DNA of 64,000 bases. Source: Thalassospira xiamenensis M-5 = DSM 17429 (GTDB taxonomy: Bacteria; Pseudomonadota; Alphaproteobacteria; Rhodospirillales; Thalassospiraceae). Under the pieces are notes generated by a model. That model searched no databases, had not been told where the DNA came from, and saw nothing but the letters and a program-made list of their open reading frames with translations. Shown here one piece after another: positions 8,706 through 17,669 of this stretch (the stretch's first letter is position 1; every line of letters begins with the position of its first letter). The position numbers were made by a program, and so were the translations under genes. Where the stretch lies: assembly GCF_000300235.2 (NCBI RefSeq), contig NZ_CP004388.1, positions 4,512,571-4,576,570 on the forward strand. Direction: 5' to 3'.

Positions 8706-9722
8706 ATGGAAACCATGATTCTTGAATTTCTGATTCCGCAGCCCGGTTTCATGGGCCCGCTTTTCACCGTGCTGGTTCTGGCACTGGTGCTTGATGCGGT
8801 TTGTGGGGATTTCCCGTGGCTGTTCGGGCGGGTGCCGCATCCGGTGGTCTGGATCGGCAATCTGATTGACTGGTTTGAAAAGCGCCTGAACAAACCGCGA
8901 TATGGTAACAGTAATCGCTTTTTACGCGGAAGCCTCACCAGTCTGGCGGTGATTGCCTGTGCGGCGTCGTTTGGCGGCATGATCCAGCTGATATCGTCAT
9001 TTGGCGATGTTTTCCGGTTTGCCGATATTCTGCTGCTTGCCATCCTGATTGCGCAAAAGGGGCTTTATCAGCATGTCAAAGACGTCTCGGTCGCGTTAAA
9101 GCGCGATGGCCTTGCAGGCGGAAGGGCAGCGGTTTCGATGATTGTCGGACGCGATCCGCAATCACTTGATGATGCCGGGGTCAGCCGGGCGGCGATTGAA
9201 AGCTGTGCGGAAAACTTTTCGGACGGCGTGGTCGCGCCGCTGTTCTGGTACGTGCTGGTCGGGCCGATTGGGCTTTGTGCCTATAAGGCGATCAATACGC
9301 TTGATTCGATGATCGGTCATCGCAGTGACCGTTATCTTTATTTCGGCAAGTTCGCGGCACGTCTTGATGATGTTGCGAACTTTGTCCCTGCACGGATTGC
9401 CGGTGGGGTGATCTGCCTTGCCGCTGTGATGGGCCGCAAAACTTCCGGCGCGCATGCCTGGAAAATCATGCTGCGCGATGCGTCAAAACACAAATCGCCC
9501 AATGCCGGGTGGCAGGAAGCTGCCTTTGCCGGGGCACTTGACCTGTCGCTTGCCGGACCGCGTCAATACGGGGCGGAGCTGGTTGAAGACCCCTATATCG
9601 GGGATGGCAGGCGGGATGCCGATGCCAGCGATATTGACCGTGCGCTTAAACTTTACACGACAGCATGCATTCTTAATGCCGCGTGGCCGGTGGTGTTGAA
9701 GATGATGTGGGTTTCGCTATGA
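8706..9722 (+). CDS. cobD: Adenosylcobinamide-phosphate synthase (CbiB/CobD)
   Basis: A 338-residue inner-membrane protein that attaches the aminopropanol arm to adenosylcobyric acid. Conserved family segments are present: LDAVCGDFPWLFGRVPHPVVWIG near the N-terminus (read as LDAVCGD then PHPVVWIG), RAAVSMIVGRDPQSLD, ESCAENFSDGVVAPLFW, and NTLDSMIGHRSDRY. Several hydrophobic helices are visible. The start is uncertain: ATG codons at 8664, 8706 and 8715 are in frame and none has a strong ribosome site. The stop overlaps the next gene by ATGA. Confidence 0.93.
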   Translation: METMILEFLIPQPGFMGPLFTVLVLALVLDAVCGDFPWLFGRVPHPVVWIGNLIDWFEKRLNKPRYGNSNRFLRGSLTSLAVIACAASFGGMIQLISSFGDVFRFADILLLAILIAQKGLYQHVKDVSVALKRDGLAGGRAAVSMIVGRDPQSLDDAGVSRAAIESCAENFSDGVVAPLFWYVLVGPIGLCAYKAINTLDSMIGHRSDRYLYFGKFAARLDDVANFVPARIAGGVICLAAVMGRKTSGAHAWKIMLRDASKHKSPNAGWQEAAFAGALDLSLAGPRQYGAELVEDPYIGDGRRDADASDIDRALKLYTTACILNAAWPVVLKMMWVSL

Positions 9723-10324
9723 GCTCAGGGAATGCCGTTGATCAGGTTGAGCAGGGGCAGCTGTTTCTTGATCTGGTGTTACGTAACCGTTTCAATCGGA
9801 CAATCCTTGATCGGTTTGGTGATTTGGGAATTGATGACTGGTGGTTAACGGCTGGGTGTCTGGCGCAATCAATATGGAATATTTCAGCAAACCGTCCTGC
9901 TGAAGACCGGATTGATGACTATGATCTATTCTATTTTGACCCTGACATCCGTTGGAATGCTGAAGATAAGGTGATTGCACGAGTTGCTGATTTGTTCTCA
10001 GATCTGCCCATTCGGATCGAAATTCGCAATCAAGCAAGGGTGCCGATTTGGTACCGGAAGAAATTCGACATTGAATATGGTGATGTATCAGCTGCGTGCG
10101 ACGGGATTGATCGATTTGCTTATCGAACAACTGCAATCGGGCTGCGCAAACTGCATGACGAGTATCGTATATACGCGCCATTTGGGCTTGAAGCGGTTTT
10201 GGAAGGCACAATCATTCCGAACCCCGTCCTGCCGATCCGGGATGTGTATGCGGCCAAAGTCATGCGATGGCGGAAAAAGTGGCCCTGCCTTAAAGTGATG
10301 CCATGGCCCGATAACCCGGAATAA
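9719..10324 (+). CDS. Nucleotidyltransferase family protein (DUF925-like)
   Basis: A 201-residue protein resembling the DUF925/NTP_transf_6 family of predicted nucleotidyltransferases. Supporting segments are WWLTAGCLAQSIWN (the helix before the active site), the acidic pair in DRIDDYDLFYFD, and a C-terminal YAAKVMRWRKKWP. The substrate is unknown. Its ATG overlaps the cobD stop by four bases, so it is translated with cobD, yet base composition is clearly more AT-rich than cobD on one side and hldE on the other, suggesting later acquisition. A link to the nucleotide loop of cobalamin is possible but only from position. Confidence 0.7.
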   Translation: MSSGNAVDQVEQGQLFLDLVLRNRFNRTILDRFGDLGIDDWWLTAGCLAQSIWNISANRPAEDRIDDYDLFYFDPDIRWNAEDKVIARVADLFSDLPIRIEIRNQARVPIWYRKKFDIEYGDVSAACDGIDRFAYRTTAIGLRKLHDEYRIYAPFGLEAVLEGTIIPNPVLPIRDVYAAKVMRWRKKWPCLKVMPWPDNPE

Positions 10325-10330
10325 TCTGGA

Positions 10331-11803
10331 TTATTTCTTGCCCTGATTGATCCGCGCAATGGTGGAGGTCGTCGAAAAACCGTCGGCGAGATTGGCCAGA
10401 ACGACCTTGCCGCCATAGCCCTGAACGATATTTGCGCCGACAACCTTGTCGATGGTGTAATCGGCACCCTTGACCAGAATATCGGGTTTGAGGGCCTCGA
10501 TCACCGTGATCGGGGTGTCTTCGCCGAAAATCACCACACCGCTGACGGTTTCAAGAGACCCCAGGACAGCCGCACGGGCAGCCTCGGATTGCACGGGGCG
10601 TGCTTCGCCCTTAAGGCGTTTGACCGATGCATCGGAATTAAGCCCGACAATCAGCCGGTCACAGTTGGATCGCGCCTGTTGCAGCAGGCTGAGATGGCCC
10701 GGATGCAGCAGATCGAAACAGCCATTGGTGAAGCCGACCTTATAACCCTTGCGGCGCCAGCGTTCGACACGGTCCACCATGCGGTCAAGCGGCATCAGTT
10801 TGGCTTCGCCGATCATCAGGTCGTGATGATGCAGAACAGAAATCAGTTCGTCCGGATAAACAACAGCGGTGCCGATCTTGCCAACCACGATGCCCGCGGC
10901 AACATTGGCAATACGCGCAGCGTCTGAAAGTGATGCGCCCCCGGCAATCGCCGATGCAAGGCAGGCAACGACCGTGTCACCGGCCCCCGATACATCAAAT
11001 ACTTCGCGTGCTTCGGTCGGAAGGTGGGTTGCCTCACCTTTGCTGGTGACAAGCGTCATGCCATCCTGGCTTCGGGTCAGAAGGACGTTTTCAATACCGC
11101 ATTCGGTGATGATTTTGGTGGCTGCGGCAATTGCATCCTCGTCACTTTGAATGTCGATGCCGGTTGCGGCCTGGGCTTCGGCTCGGTTCGGGGTGACGAC
11201 CGTCGCACCGCGATAGATGCTGTAATCTGTACCCTTGGGATCGACAATAACCGGTTTTCCGGCCTTGCGCGCGGCAGCAATGGTTGCGGCGACAACGTCA
11301 CCATGCAAAACGCCCTTACCATAATCGGAAAGGATAATGGCACTGACATCGGGCGCTAGTTGTGCAGCCAAGGCAGACAGGTTGCTGATGGTTGGGGCGG
11401 CAAGCGTTGCGGTGGTTTCGTTATCAGATCGTAACAATTGTTGTCCGCCCGCGATATAGCGGGTTTTGATCGTTGTCGGGCGGTTGCGTTCAATCTGGAT
11501 ATAGGGCTCGACACCCTTGTCATTGGCGACATATTCCATCACCTCCCGGCCTGGAAGATCATCACCGACAAGGGAAAGAAAACGAACCGATGCGCCAAGG
11601 GCCGTCGCATTGCGGGCAACGTTGCCCGCACCACCCAGCATTGCACTTTCGCGTTCGACCCGGATGATCGGGATCGGTGCCTCGGGCGAAATACGGGTGA
11701 CCGAGCCATAGACAAACCGGTCAAGCATCACATCGCCGATGCAAAGTACCTTGGCATTGGGCAGTTGTTCAACCAGTTGGGCCAGATGGCTGAGATCGGT
11801 CAT
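10331..11803 (-). CDS. hldE: Bifunctional heptose-7-phosphate kinase / heptose-1-phosphate adenylyltransferase
   Basis: A 490-residue two-domain enzyme making ADP-heptose for the lipopolysaccharide inner core. The N-terminal PfkB-type sugar kinase (about 1-325) has MLGGAGNVARNATALGA and the ATP/anion-hole motif DVSGAGDTVVACLA. The C-terminal cytidylyltransferase-like domain (about 350-490) has the nucleotide motif FTNGCFDLLHPGHLSLL. It lies 42 bases downstream of gmhA, the enzyme for the preceding step, and converges on the nucleotidyltransferase gene with only six bases between stops. hldD and gmhB are not in the window. Confidence 0.95.
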   Translation of the reverse strand: MTDLSHLAQLVEQLPNAKVLCIGDVMLDRFVYGSVTRISPEAPIPIIRVERESAMLGGAGNVARNATALGASVRFLSLVGDDLPGREVMEYVANDKGVEPYIQIERNRPTTIKTRYIAGGQQLLRSDNETTATLAAPTISNLSALAAQLAPDVSAIILSDYGKGVLHGDVVAATIAAARKAGKPVIVDPKGTDYSIYRGATVVTPNRAEAQAATGIDIQSDEDAIAAATKIITECGIENVLLTRSQDGMTLVTSKGEATHLPTEAREVFDVSGAGDTVVACLASAIAGGASLSDAARIANVAAGIVVGKIGTAVVYPDELISVLHHHDLMIGEAKLMPLDRMVDRVERWRRKGYKVGFTNGCFDLLHPGHLSLLQQARSNCDRLIVGLNSDASVKRLKGEARPVQSEAARAAVLGSLETVSGVVIFGEDTPITVIEALKPDILVKGADYTIDKVVGANIVQGYGGKVVLANLADGFSTTSTIARINQGKK

Positions 11804-11845
11804 GTGCGTATCGTCTTCTGTTCGTTAAATCGAAAGTGGCTCGGA

Positions 11846-12430
11846 TCAGGCCTTGGTCAGGCCAAGGGTATGTTCGAGTGCGCCAACAAGCATTTGCCCG
11901 AGCTGTATATGCATTTCCTGAATACGGGCGGTGGTGTTGCTTGGCACGATCATCAACGGATCACACAGATCAACCATGGCGCCACCGGTTTTACCGGTCC
12001 AGCCAGTGGAAATCAGCCCCATCTTGCGCGCCTTTTCAAGGCCGAGATTGACGTTTTTGCTGTTGCCCGATGTCGAAATACCAATTGCGACATCTCCTGG
12101 CCGACCCAGTGCCTCGATCTGGCGGGAAAACAGATAATCAAATCCGAAATCATTGCCGATTGCGGTCAGTGCCGAGCTATCGGTTGTCAGGGCAATGGCC
12201 GGCAATGCACGCCGGTCATTGATGTAACGAACCGTGAATTCGGTTGCGATATGCTGCGCGTCGGCTGCTGATCCACCATTGCCAAAGAACAGGAGTTTGT
12301 TGCCTTCGTTCAGCGCATTGGTGCAGATCGATACCAGTTTTGCAAAGGGCGCACGCGTTGCTTCGCGGGTTTTGTCGACCAGATCAAGATGCTCGTCAAA
12401 TTCGGCATCGAAGAAGGCATTGATATCCAT
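11846..12430 (-). CDS. gmhA: Sedoheptulose-7-phosphate (phosphoheptose) isomerase
   Basis: A 194-residue SIS-fold isomerase converting sedoheptulose 7-phosphate to D-glycero-D-manno-heptose 7-phosphate, the first step to LPS core heptose. Family features are FFGNGGSAADAQHIATEFTV near residues 49-68 and AIGISTSGNSKNVN in the sugar-phosphate loop. Length matches GmhA. It is the upstream gene of a two-gene unit with hldE. Confidence 0.95.
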   Translation of the reverse strand: MDINAFFDAEFDEHLDLVDKTREATRAPFAKLVSICTNALNEGNKLLFFGNGGSAADAQHIATEFTVRYINDRRALPAIALTTDSSALTAIGNDFGFDYLFSRQIEALGRPGDVAIGISTSGNSKNVNLGLEKARKMGLISTGWTGKTGGAMVDLCDPLMIVPSNTTARIQEMHIQLGQMLVGALEHTLGLTKA

Positions 12431-12686
12431 GTTTTGATCTCTGGAATGTTCGAGGCTGATGAAATCGGCCTGAAACTAGCAGCTTGGATGATCCATTGCC
12501 ATGACTTATCGTTTTTAAAAGTGGTGTTTTCGGCAAATATCGGAACATCAGGAAATGACTGATTTTCGGGTTTGGTTTCAATTTGTCACAATGATAAATA
12601 CATAAGCTGTTAACGGCCCGCGAACTATTGTATTTCAATCGGGACTTTCGCCGCGCGTTGCACATTGGAAAATCTGGTCATCCTGT

Positions 12687-13916
12687 ATGTCTGAAAGCAC
12701 GTTACCCTCACCCGAAGCCTTTTTGGTCGATTATGTGCGCCGTCTTGAGCGTCGCAAGGATGGTGTGGGGGCGGTTCATGTGCATTTTTCAAAGCTGCTG
12801 CCGTTCAACCGGCGCGATCACCATATCCGCACGGCAATTGCATCATTCGAAGAAATCGTTCCTGATGTGACCGGGCGTATTTTCACGCTGTCCAATCAGG
12901 ATCTGATTTTCATCTTTGATGCGGCCGAGATTGACGAGGTCAATGCAGTCATATTCCGGCTCAAATTCCTTTTCAATGATGATCCGCTGATCAGTGACGG
13001 CAAGGATGAAAGCGGCGCGCCTGCGACCTTTACCGACTATTTCGATGTCGCACAGCAATACAAGGATTTCCTGCATCTGGCACAAACGCTTGTGCGCTCA
13101 AACGCCAACCGTCCGCGTCAGGTCAGCAAGGCGGCCGAGCGTCACAACGACAGCCCGATGCTTGAAGATGATCGTGCACCGCTGACACCCAAAATACTGG
13201 GGCGTATTGACGAGGCATTGCGCAGGGCTGATCTTTCGAACCTGATGCGCAGGCAGGCGATTTGTGCGGTTGTCGGTGATGCGAACCCGACGCCGGTTTT
13301 TCACGAATTGTTCATTTCGATCAAGGATTTACAGCAAACACTGCTGCCCGATGTCAATGTTTTGTCCAATCGCTGGCTGTTTCAGCATCTGACGGAAATT
13401 CTTGATCGTCGCATGTTGTCGTTGCTGACACGCAGCAATGACGCATCGGTGACCGGTTCGGTCAGTATCAATCTGAATGTTTCGACCCTGCTATCGCCGG
13501 ATTTCCTGACATTTGACAGCAACGTCAAGGCAGGTCAGCGCGGAACCATCGTGCTTGAACTGCAAAAGATCGATATCTTTGCCGATCTTGGCGCATTCTT
13601 CTTTGCGCGTGATTTCTGCCGCGATCGTGGCTACCGGATTTGTATTGACGGGATCAGCCATCTTTCGCTGCCCTATATCAACCGCAACAAGCTTGGCGTT
13701 GATATGATCAAGATGATCTGGGATCCGGAAATGGAAAATCTGGACGAAGAGCACGGCAACGCCATGCGCGAAGCTGTGGCGCAATCAGGCGATACGCGCG
13801 TGATCATGTGCCGCTGCGATGATGAGCGGGCGATCAAATTTGGTCATTCGATCAATATCACCATGTTCCAGGGTCGCCATGTCGAGCATCTGCTGAGCGA
13901 GCGCACCAAAAAATAA
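12687..13916 (+). CDS. Degenerate EAL-like domain protein
   Basis: A 409-residue protein. The C-terminal half (about 210-405) follows the EAL phosphodiesterase pattern: SINLNVSTLLSPDFLTF resembles the NLS strand, VLELQKIDIF the ELTES strand, YRICIDGISHLSLPYI the D-D-F-G-T-G-Y region, KLGVDMIKMIW the LKID strand, and HSINITMFQGRHVEHLL the terminal QGY segment. The EAL tripeptide and most metal ligands are missing, so cyclic-di-GMP hydrolysis is unlikely; a binding or regulatory role is more plausible. The N-terminal 150 residues are not recognised. It is a single gene on the plus strand between gmhA and cobT. Confidence 0.65.
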   Translation: MSESTLPSPEAFLVDYVRRLERRKDGVGAVHVHFSKLLPFNRRDHHIRTAIASFEEIVPDVTGRIFTLSNQDLIFIFDAAEIDEVNAVIFRLKFLFNDDPLISDGKDESGAPATFTDYFDVAQQYKDFLHLAQTLVRSNANRPRQVSKAAERHNDSPMLEDDRAPLTPKILGRIDEALRRADLSNLMRRQAICAVVGDANPTPVFHELFISIKDLQQTLLPDVNVLSNRWLFQHLTEILDRRMLSLLTRSNDASVTGSVSINLNVSTLLSPDFLTFDSNVKAGQRGTIVLELQKIDIFADLGAFFFARDFCRDRGYRICIDGISHLSLPYINRNKLGVDMIKMIWDPEMENLDEEHGNAMREAVAQSGDTRVIMCRCDDERAIKFGHSINITMFQGRHVEHLLSERTKK

Positions 13917-13961
13917 CGCCAGCAAACGGCCGGTACCTTTTTAATTCCGAAATCAAAACGA

Positions 13962-14993
13962 TTACGCGTCGCGGCTTGTGACACCTGCCTTGGCAAAGGT
14001 TGCCATGCCGTTGTGGCATTCCGCCGATGCCCGCAATAGCGGAATGGCAAGGGCTGCACCCGATCCTTCGCCAAGGCGCATGCCAAAATCGAGAAGCGCC
14101 TGTTTTCCAAGCTTTTCGATCAGTCGTTTATGGCCCGGTTCGGCCGAAACATGCCCGATCAGACAATGGTCAAGGGCATCGCTGCGAATAGTGCCAAGGA
14201 TTGCCGCAGCTGCACAGGAAACATATCCATCAAGAAGAACCGGTACCCGTTGGTAACGCGCGGCCAGAATGGCACCGGCCATCGCGGCAATTTCGCGTCC
14301 GCCGACACAGCGCAGAACGTCGAATGCATCATGGAACTGATTTTTGTGCAGGATGATGGCATCCCCGACCACGCGTGTTTTGCGTTTAAGCGTTTCATCG
14401 TCGATGCCGGTGCCGCGTCCGGTCCAGTCGGCGGCTTCACCGCCAAACAGGGCATAGGCAATGGCGGCGGCCGAGGTGGTATTGCCGATCCCCATTTCAC
14501 CGGGCACAAAAAGGTCAATCCCCTTTTCGATGGCGCTCATGCCAAAGGCCATTGCTTCGGCGCAGCCTTCGTCATCCATGGCGGGTTCTTGCGAGAAATC
14601 GTTGGTCGGGATTTCAAGGGCGACTTCCATCACGCGCAGTTCCGCGTCAACCGTTTTGCAGATCTGGTTGATTGCCGCACCGCCATTGATGAAGTTTTCA
14701 ACCATCTGCTGGTTGACCTCGGCCGGGAATGCCGACACGCCCTGTGCACAGACGCCGTGGCTTCCGGCAAAGACCGTGACACGCGGGCGTGTCATGTTCG
14801 GTCGTGAATTTCCTTGCCACCCGGCCAGCCAAAGGCTGATATCTTCCATCCTGCCGAGCGCGCCTGCGGGCTTGGTCAATTGTGGCTCGCGCGTACTTAC
14901 GGCTGCCTGTGCCTCTGCATCGACACCGGGCAATTGGGCCATCAGGGTGCGGATTTCATCAAGACTTTGGGGGGGATGCTTGGGATCGAACAT
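13962..14993 (-). CDS. cobT: Nicotinate-nucleotide:dimethylbenzimidazole phosphoribosyltransferase
   Basis: A 343-residue enzyme that makes alpha-ribazole 5'-phosphate, the lower ligand precursor of cobalamin. Conserved segments include PAGALGRMEDISLWLAGWQG, the central VFAGSHGVCAQGVSAFP, GEMGIGNTTSAAAI, and near the C-terminus RLGEGSGAALAIPLL, whose Glu (about 309) corresponds to the catalytic Glu of the Salmonella enzyme. I chose the ATG at 14993 (CGGAGA upstream); the frame extends to a TTG at 15017. It is transcribed divergently from cobS. It should not be confused with the cobaltochelatase subunit also called CobT. Confidence 0.95.
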   Translation of the reverse strand: MFDPKHPPQSLDEIRTLMAQLPGVDAEAQAAVSTREPQLTKPAGALGRMEDISLWLAGWQGNSRPNMTRPRVTVFAGSHGVCAQGVSAFPAEVNQQMVENFINGGAAINQICKTVDAELRVMEVALEIPTNDFSQEPAMDDEGCAEAMAFGMSAIEKGIDLFVPGEMGIGNTTSAAAIAYALFGGEAADWTGRGTGIDDETLKRKTRVVGDAIILHKNQFHDAFDVLRCVGGREIAAMAGAILAARYQRVPVLLDGYVSCAAAAILGTIRSDALDHCLIGHVSAEPGHKRLIEKLGKQALLDFGMRLGEGSGAALAIPLLRASAECHNGMATFAKAGVTSRDA

Positions 14994-15134
14994 GGAAAAT
15001 CTCCGGCTGGCGGACAAGGATGCAAAGCGTCTTCTGCTTGGCTTCTGTCGCGCCCATGATTAGTCTGATTGCGTGCAAAATGCCAGTTCGAATATCGGAA
15101 CACACCCGTGAACAATGATCATAATCAAACCGGA

Positions 15135-15983
15135 ATGAATTTGAAAAACCTTGATGATGATCAAGTTGATGCCAAACAGCCAGAAACCGGATCTGAATCA
15201 GAGCCTGAGCCTGACGCCCCCCCCAAGGGGATGCTTGCTGATTTTTGGCGTGCTCTTGCCCTGCTAAGCCGGATACCGGTTTTCATTCCATGTGACTTCA
15301 GCGCGCATGCGATGGCACGATCAGTTTGGTGCTGGCCGCTGGTTGGGTTGTTCATGGCCGGGATTGCGATCATTCCGGCCTACGTCATCGAGATTCTGAC
15401 CGGCAATGTCGTGATTACGGCCATTGTCGCGACTTTTACCCTGATCGCGTTGACTGGGGCGATGCATGAGGATGGCATTGCCGATTGTGCCGACGGGTTT
15501 GGCGGTGGATTGGACCGTCAACGCAAGCTTGACATCATGCGCGATAGCCGGATCGGGACTTATGGGGTTGTTGCGCTTGTTTTATGCCTTGCGATGCGCA
15601 TCGCCCTTCTGGATGCTGCGGGTGAAAGTGGCAGCATGGCCGCCATCCTGATTGTGATGGCGACACTATCGCGCGCGGCGATGCCGATCGTGACCTATGT
15701 GTTTGATCCGGCGCGTGAAGATGGTCTTGGCAAAAGTGCCGGGCGACCCGACATCAAAGTGGTGAGCGCGGGTATTGCCATCGCCTTGGTTCTGGTGGTG
15801 ATTGTTGCGGGTGCGGTGACCGCGTTCATGTGTCTGATTGCCATGATGGTCGGGGCATCGGTTGTCGGATGGATCGCCCGGCATCAGATTGGTGGCCATA
15901 CTGGCGATGTGCTGGGCATGACTCAAATCATCTCCGAGCTGCTTGTCGGTATTGCATTTATCGCGATACTTCAGATTGCCTGA
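15135..15983 (+). CDS. cobS: Adenosylcobinamide-GDP ribazoletransferase (cobalamin synthase)
   Basis: A 282-residue integral membrane enzyme joining adenosylcobinamide-GDP and alpha-ribazole, the last assembly step of cobalamin (called CobV in Pseudomonas denitrificans). The signature GAMHEDGIADCADGFGGGLD followed by IMRDSRIGTYGVVAL is present, with several membrane helices. An acidic, proline-rich N-terminal extension of about 30 residues precedes LADFWRALALLSRIPVF. The start is uncertain (ATG 15135, GTG 15108, or an internal ATG at 15231). cobT is divergent and the CobC-like phosphatase follows. Confidence 0.93.
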   Translation: MNLKNLDDDQVDAKQPETGSESEPEPDAPPKGMLADFWRALALLSRIPVFIPCDFSAHAMARSVWCWPLVGLFMAGIAIIPAYVIEILTGNVVITAIVATFTLIALTGAMHEDGIADCADGFGGGLDRQRKLDIMRDSRIGTYGVVALVLCLAMRIALLDAAGESGSMAAILIVMATLSRAAMPIVTYVFDPAREDGLGKSAGRPDIKVVSAGIAIALVLVVIVAGAVTAFMCLIAMMVGASVVGWIARHQIGGHTGDVLGMTQIISELLVGIAFIAILQIA

Positions 15984-16066
15984 TGATAAGATCATGAAAA
16001 GAACCGTTTAAAACGGCGCCCAAACCCGGATCGTATTTTTCGACCGCATTTTTCCTTGGGGGAAGA

Positions 16067-16678
16067 ATGAACAAAGCAGTGACAACCCGTTGGTGGCTTG
16101 TTCGCCATGCGCCGGTTCTCAACCCGGAACGGCTTGTCTATGGCCGAAGCGACATGCCGGTTGATCTTACCGATGAAAAGGCATTGCGTGCCCTGTCGCG
16201 CCATTTGCCAAACGACGCGGTCTGGATTACGAGCCACCTTTCGCGCACGCTTGATACCGCGCTTAAACTTCTTGAGCTGATGGATGAAAACATCCTGCCT
16301 ACGCGTGAAACCGGCTTTGCGGAACAGCATTTTGGCGCATGGGAAAAGAAACACTGGAATGATCTGCCCAAAGGGGAAACCACCCGTTTCTGGGCCGATT
16401 TCGCGCGCCAGCATCCTCCGAATGGTGAAAGTTTCAGCGACGTTGTCGAACGGGTTGGGCCAATATTTGACCGGCTGACAAGATATTGGGCCGGGCGCGA
16501 TATTGTGGCCGTTATTCACGGCGGGACGGTGCGGGCGGCCCTTGCCAATGCGCTTGGTCTGTCGCTTGAGGCAGCTTTATCATTTCATATCGATACGCTT
16601 GGCGTGACACGGATCGAACATATAACCGGCGTCGATCAGCCGGGCTGGCGGGTGACCGGTGTTAATCTGCGTTACTGA
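16067..16678 (+). CDS. cobC: Histidine phosphatase, probable alpha-ribazole phosphatase (CobC)
   Basis: A 203-residue phosphoglycerate-mutase-like phosphatase. The catalytic motif is LVRHAPVLN, a variant of RHG with Ala after the His, and the second His lies in IVAVIHGGTVRAALANA. The segment YGRSDMPVDLT is usual in CobC-type enzymes. Position directly after cobS and near cobT supports removal of the phosphate from alpha-ribazole phosphate or adenosylcobalamin phosphate. GGGGGAAGA precedes the ATG. A strong hairpin terminator follows. A broader phosphatase role cannot be excluded. Confidence 0.82.
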   Translation: MNKAVTTRWWLVRHAPVLNPERLVYGRSDMPVDLTDEKALRALSRHLPNDAVWITSHLSRTLDTALKLLELMDENILPTRETGFAEQHFGAWEKKHWNDLPKGETTRFWADFARQHPPNGESFSDVVERVGPIFDRLTRYWAGRDIVAVIHGGTVRAALANALGLSLEAALSFHIDTLGVTRIEHITGVDQPGWRVTGVNLRY

Positions 16679-16708
16679 TTAAAGGGGGCTGGGCAGTACC
16701 CATCTGCC

Positions 16709-16749
16709 GATACCCTGTGGGGCTTGAATGACATGCCACACAGGGTATC
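16709..16749. terminator. Bidirectional terminator between cobC and the orphan gene
   Basis: GATACCCTGTG (16709-16719) pairs perfectly with CACAGGGTATC (16739-16749), with an inner GGC/GCC extension and T-rich sequence after the stem on the plus strand (AGTTTT). It sits between two convergent genes, cobC and the gene ending at 16755, and should serve both. Confidence 0.8.
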
Positions 16750-16754
16750 AGTTT

Positions 16755-17492
16755 TCAGGCGGATTTCCGTTGATCGGTTTCCTGCGCATCGACAAGCGCA
16801 TACTCCGACAAAAAGCGATCTACCATATCGGCAGAGACATCGTATCTGCCACAGATTGACGCGACATCGTCGAGATAGGCTTCGTAGTAGGGAATAGGTC
16901 GGCTGCGCGATTTGCCGCGAAGCTCGTTGATTTCCTTAAAATCGGATGCAAATTCCGGTGCTTCGATAACCTGAATGATCGTGTCGTCGATGATGGCGGC
17001 GGGTTTGCCTTTGTATTTCTTGCCACAGGCTGAAAGCATTTTGCTGGCGGTCGGGATGGATATCCCAGGCTGGCCCAGAAGCAGTGACATTTGATCTTCG
17101 TCGAAATCGTCATTTTCGAACAATTCCACGAGTTTCGTCAGGTCACGAACCAGAAGCGAAAGCGCATTTACGCGGATGCCACGCGCATGCGACCAGATGA
17201 TGGTCGCGACAACACCACAGGTCGGACGGTTGGCATAAATGTTTCGAACATCACGACGCGCCAATGATATTTCACCATTTACAGCATGATGTTGCAGGAA
17301 TTCGGGAAAGGATTGATCATTATAGTTCAATCTATCCAGCAGCCCGCGCCACATGTCTTCGCGTGATACGGTTTGCCAGGTTGTTGATTTCAGATTCCGA
17401 ATTCGTTGAATTTGTTCATGAATTGCCATTTGATCAGCAAATTTCCAATTAACCCCAAGAAGTTTTTCCGAAACCCTTTGCGGTTTCGGCAT
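16755..17492 (-). CDS. Unknown protein, possibly DNA-glycosylase-like helical fold
   Basis: A 245-residue protein I do not recognise with confidence. The stretch GVVATIIWSHARGIRVNALS, then PGISIPTASKMLSACG, then AAIIDDTIIQVI and a late YYEAYLDDVASIC are spaced like the helix-hairpin-helix region and following helices of OGG-type DNA glycosylase-fold proteins, but the catalytic Lys/Asp arrangement is not clear. The ATG at 17492 is used; a GTG at 17528 is in frame and neither has a good ribosome site. It is opposite in orientation to the flanking cob genes, ending at a shared terminator and beginning next to the riboswitch region, so it looks like an insertion into the cob locus. Confidence 0.6.
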   Translation of the reverse strand: MPKPQRVSEKLLGVNWKFADQMAIHEQIQRIRNLKSTTWQTVSREDMWRGLLDRLNYNDQSFPEFLQHHAVNGEISLARRDVRNIYANRPTCGVVATIIWSHARGIRVNALSLLVRDLTKLVELFENDDFDEDQMSLLLGQPGISIPTASKMLSACGKKYKGKPAAIIDDTIIQVIEAPEFASDFKEINELRGKSRSRPIPYYEAYLDDVASICGRYDVSADMVDRFLSEYALVDAQETDQRKSA

Positions 17493-17669
17493 CCGGACTT
17501 TGTTTGTTTTGTAATGTCCGGCGGTCACGCGGGCGGCTTTTGTCGGCTCTGATCCAACGTGACAAAATTATGTTCTCCTAAAGAATAACCGCCGACAAGC
17601 AGTCAATTCTTACAAATACTGACCTTATGGCTAGGTCGGAGTTTGGGCTTTGGTCGTGGGGGTAAAGCT
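17493..17669. other. Intergenic stretch upstream of the riboswitch
   Basis: It should contain the promoter for the cobU unit and that of the minus-strand orphan gene. An inverted repeat TTGTCGGC/GCCGACAA (17540-17547, 17591-17598) with a 43-base spacer brackets an AT-rich segment. I could not place a convincing -35/-10 pair on either strand. Confidence 0.35.
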
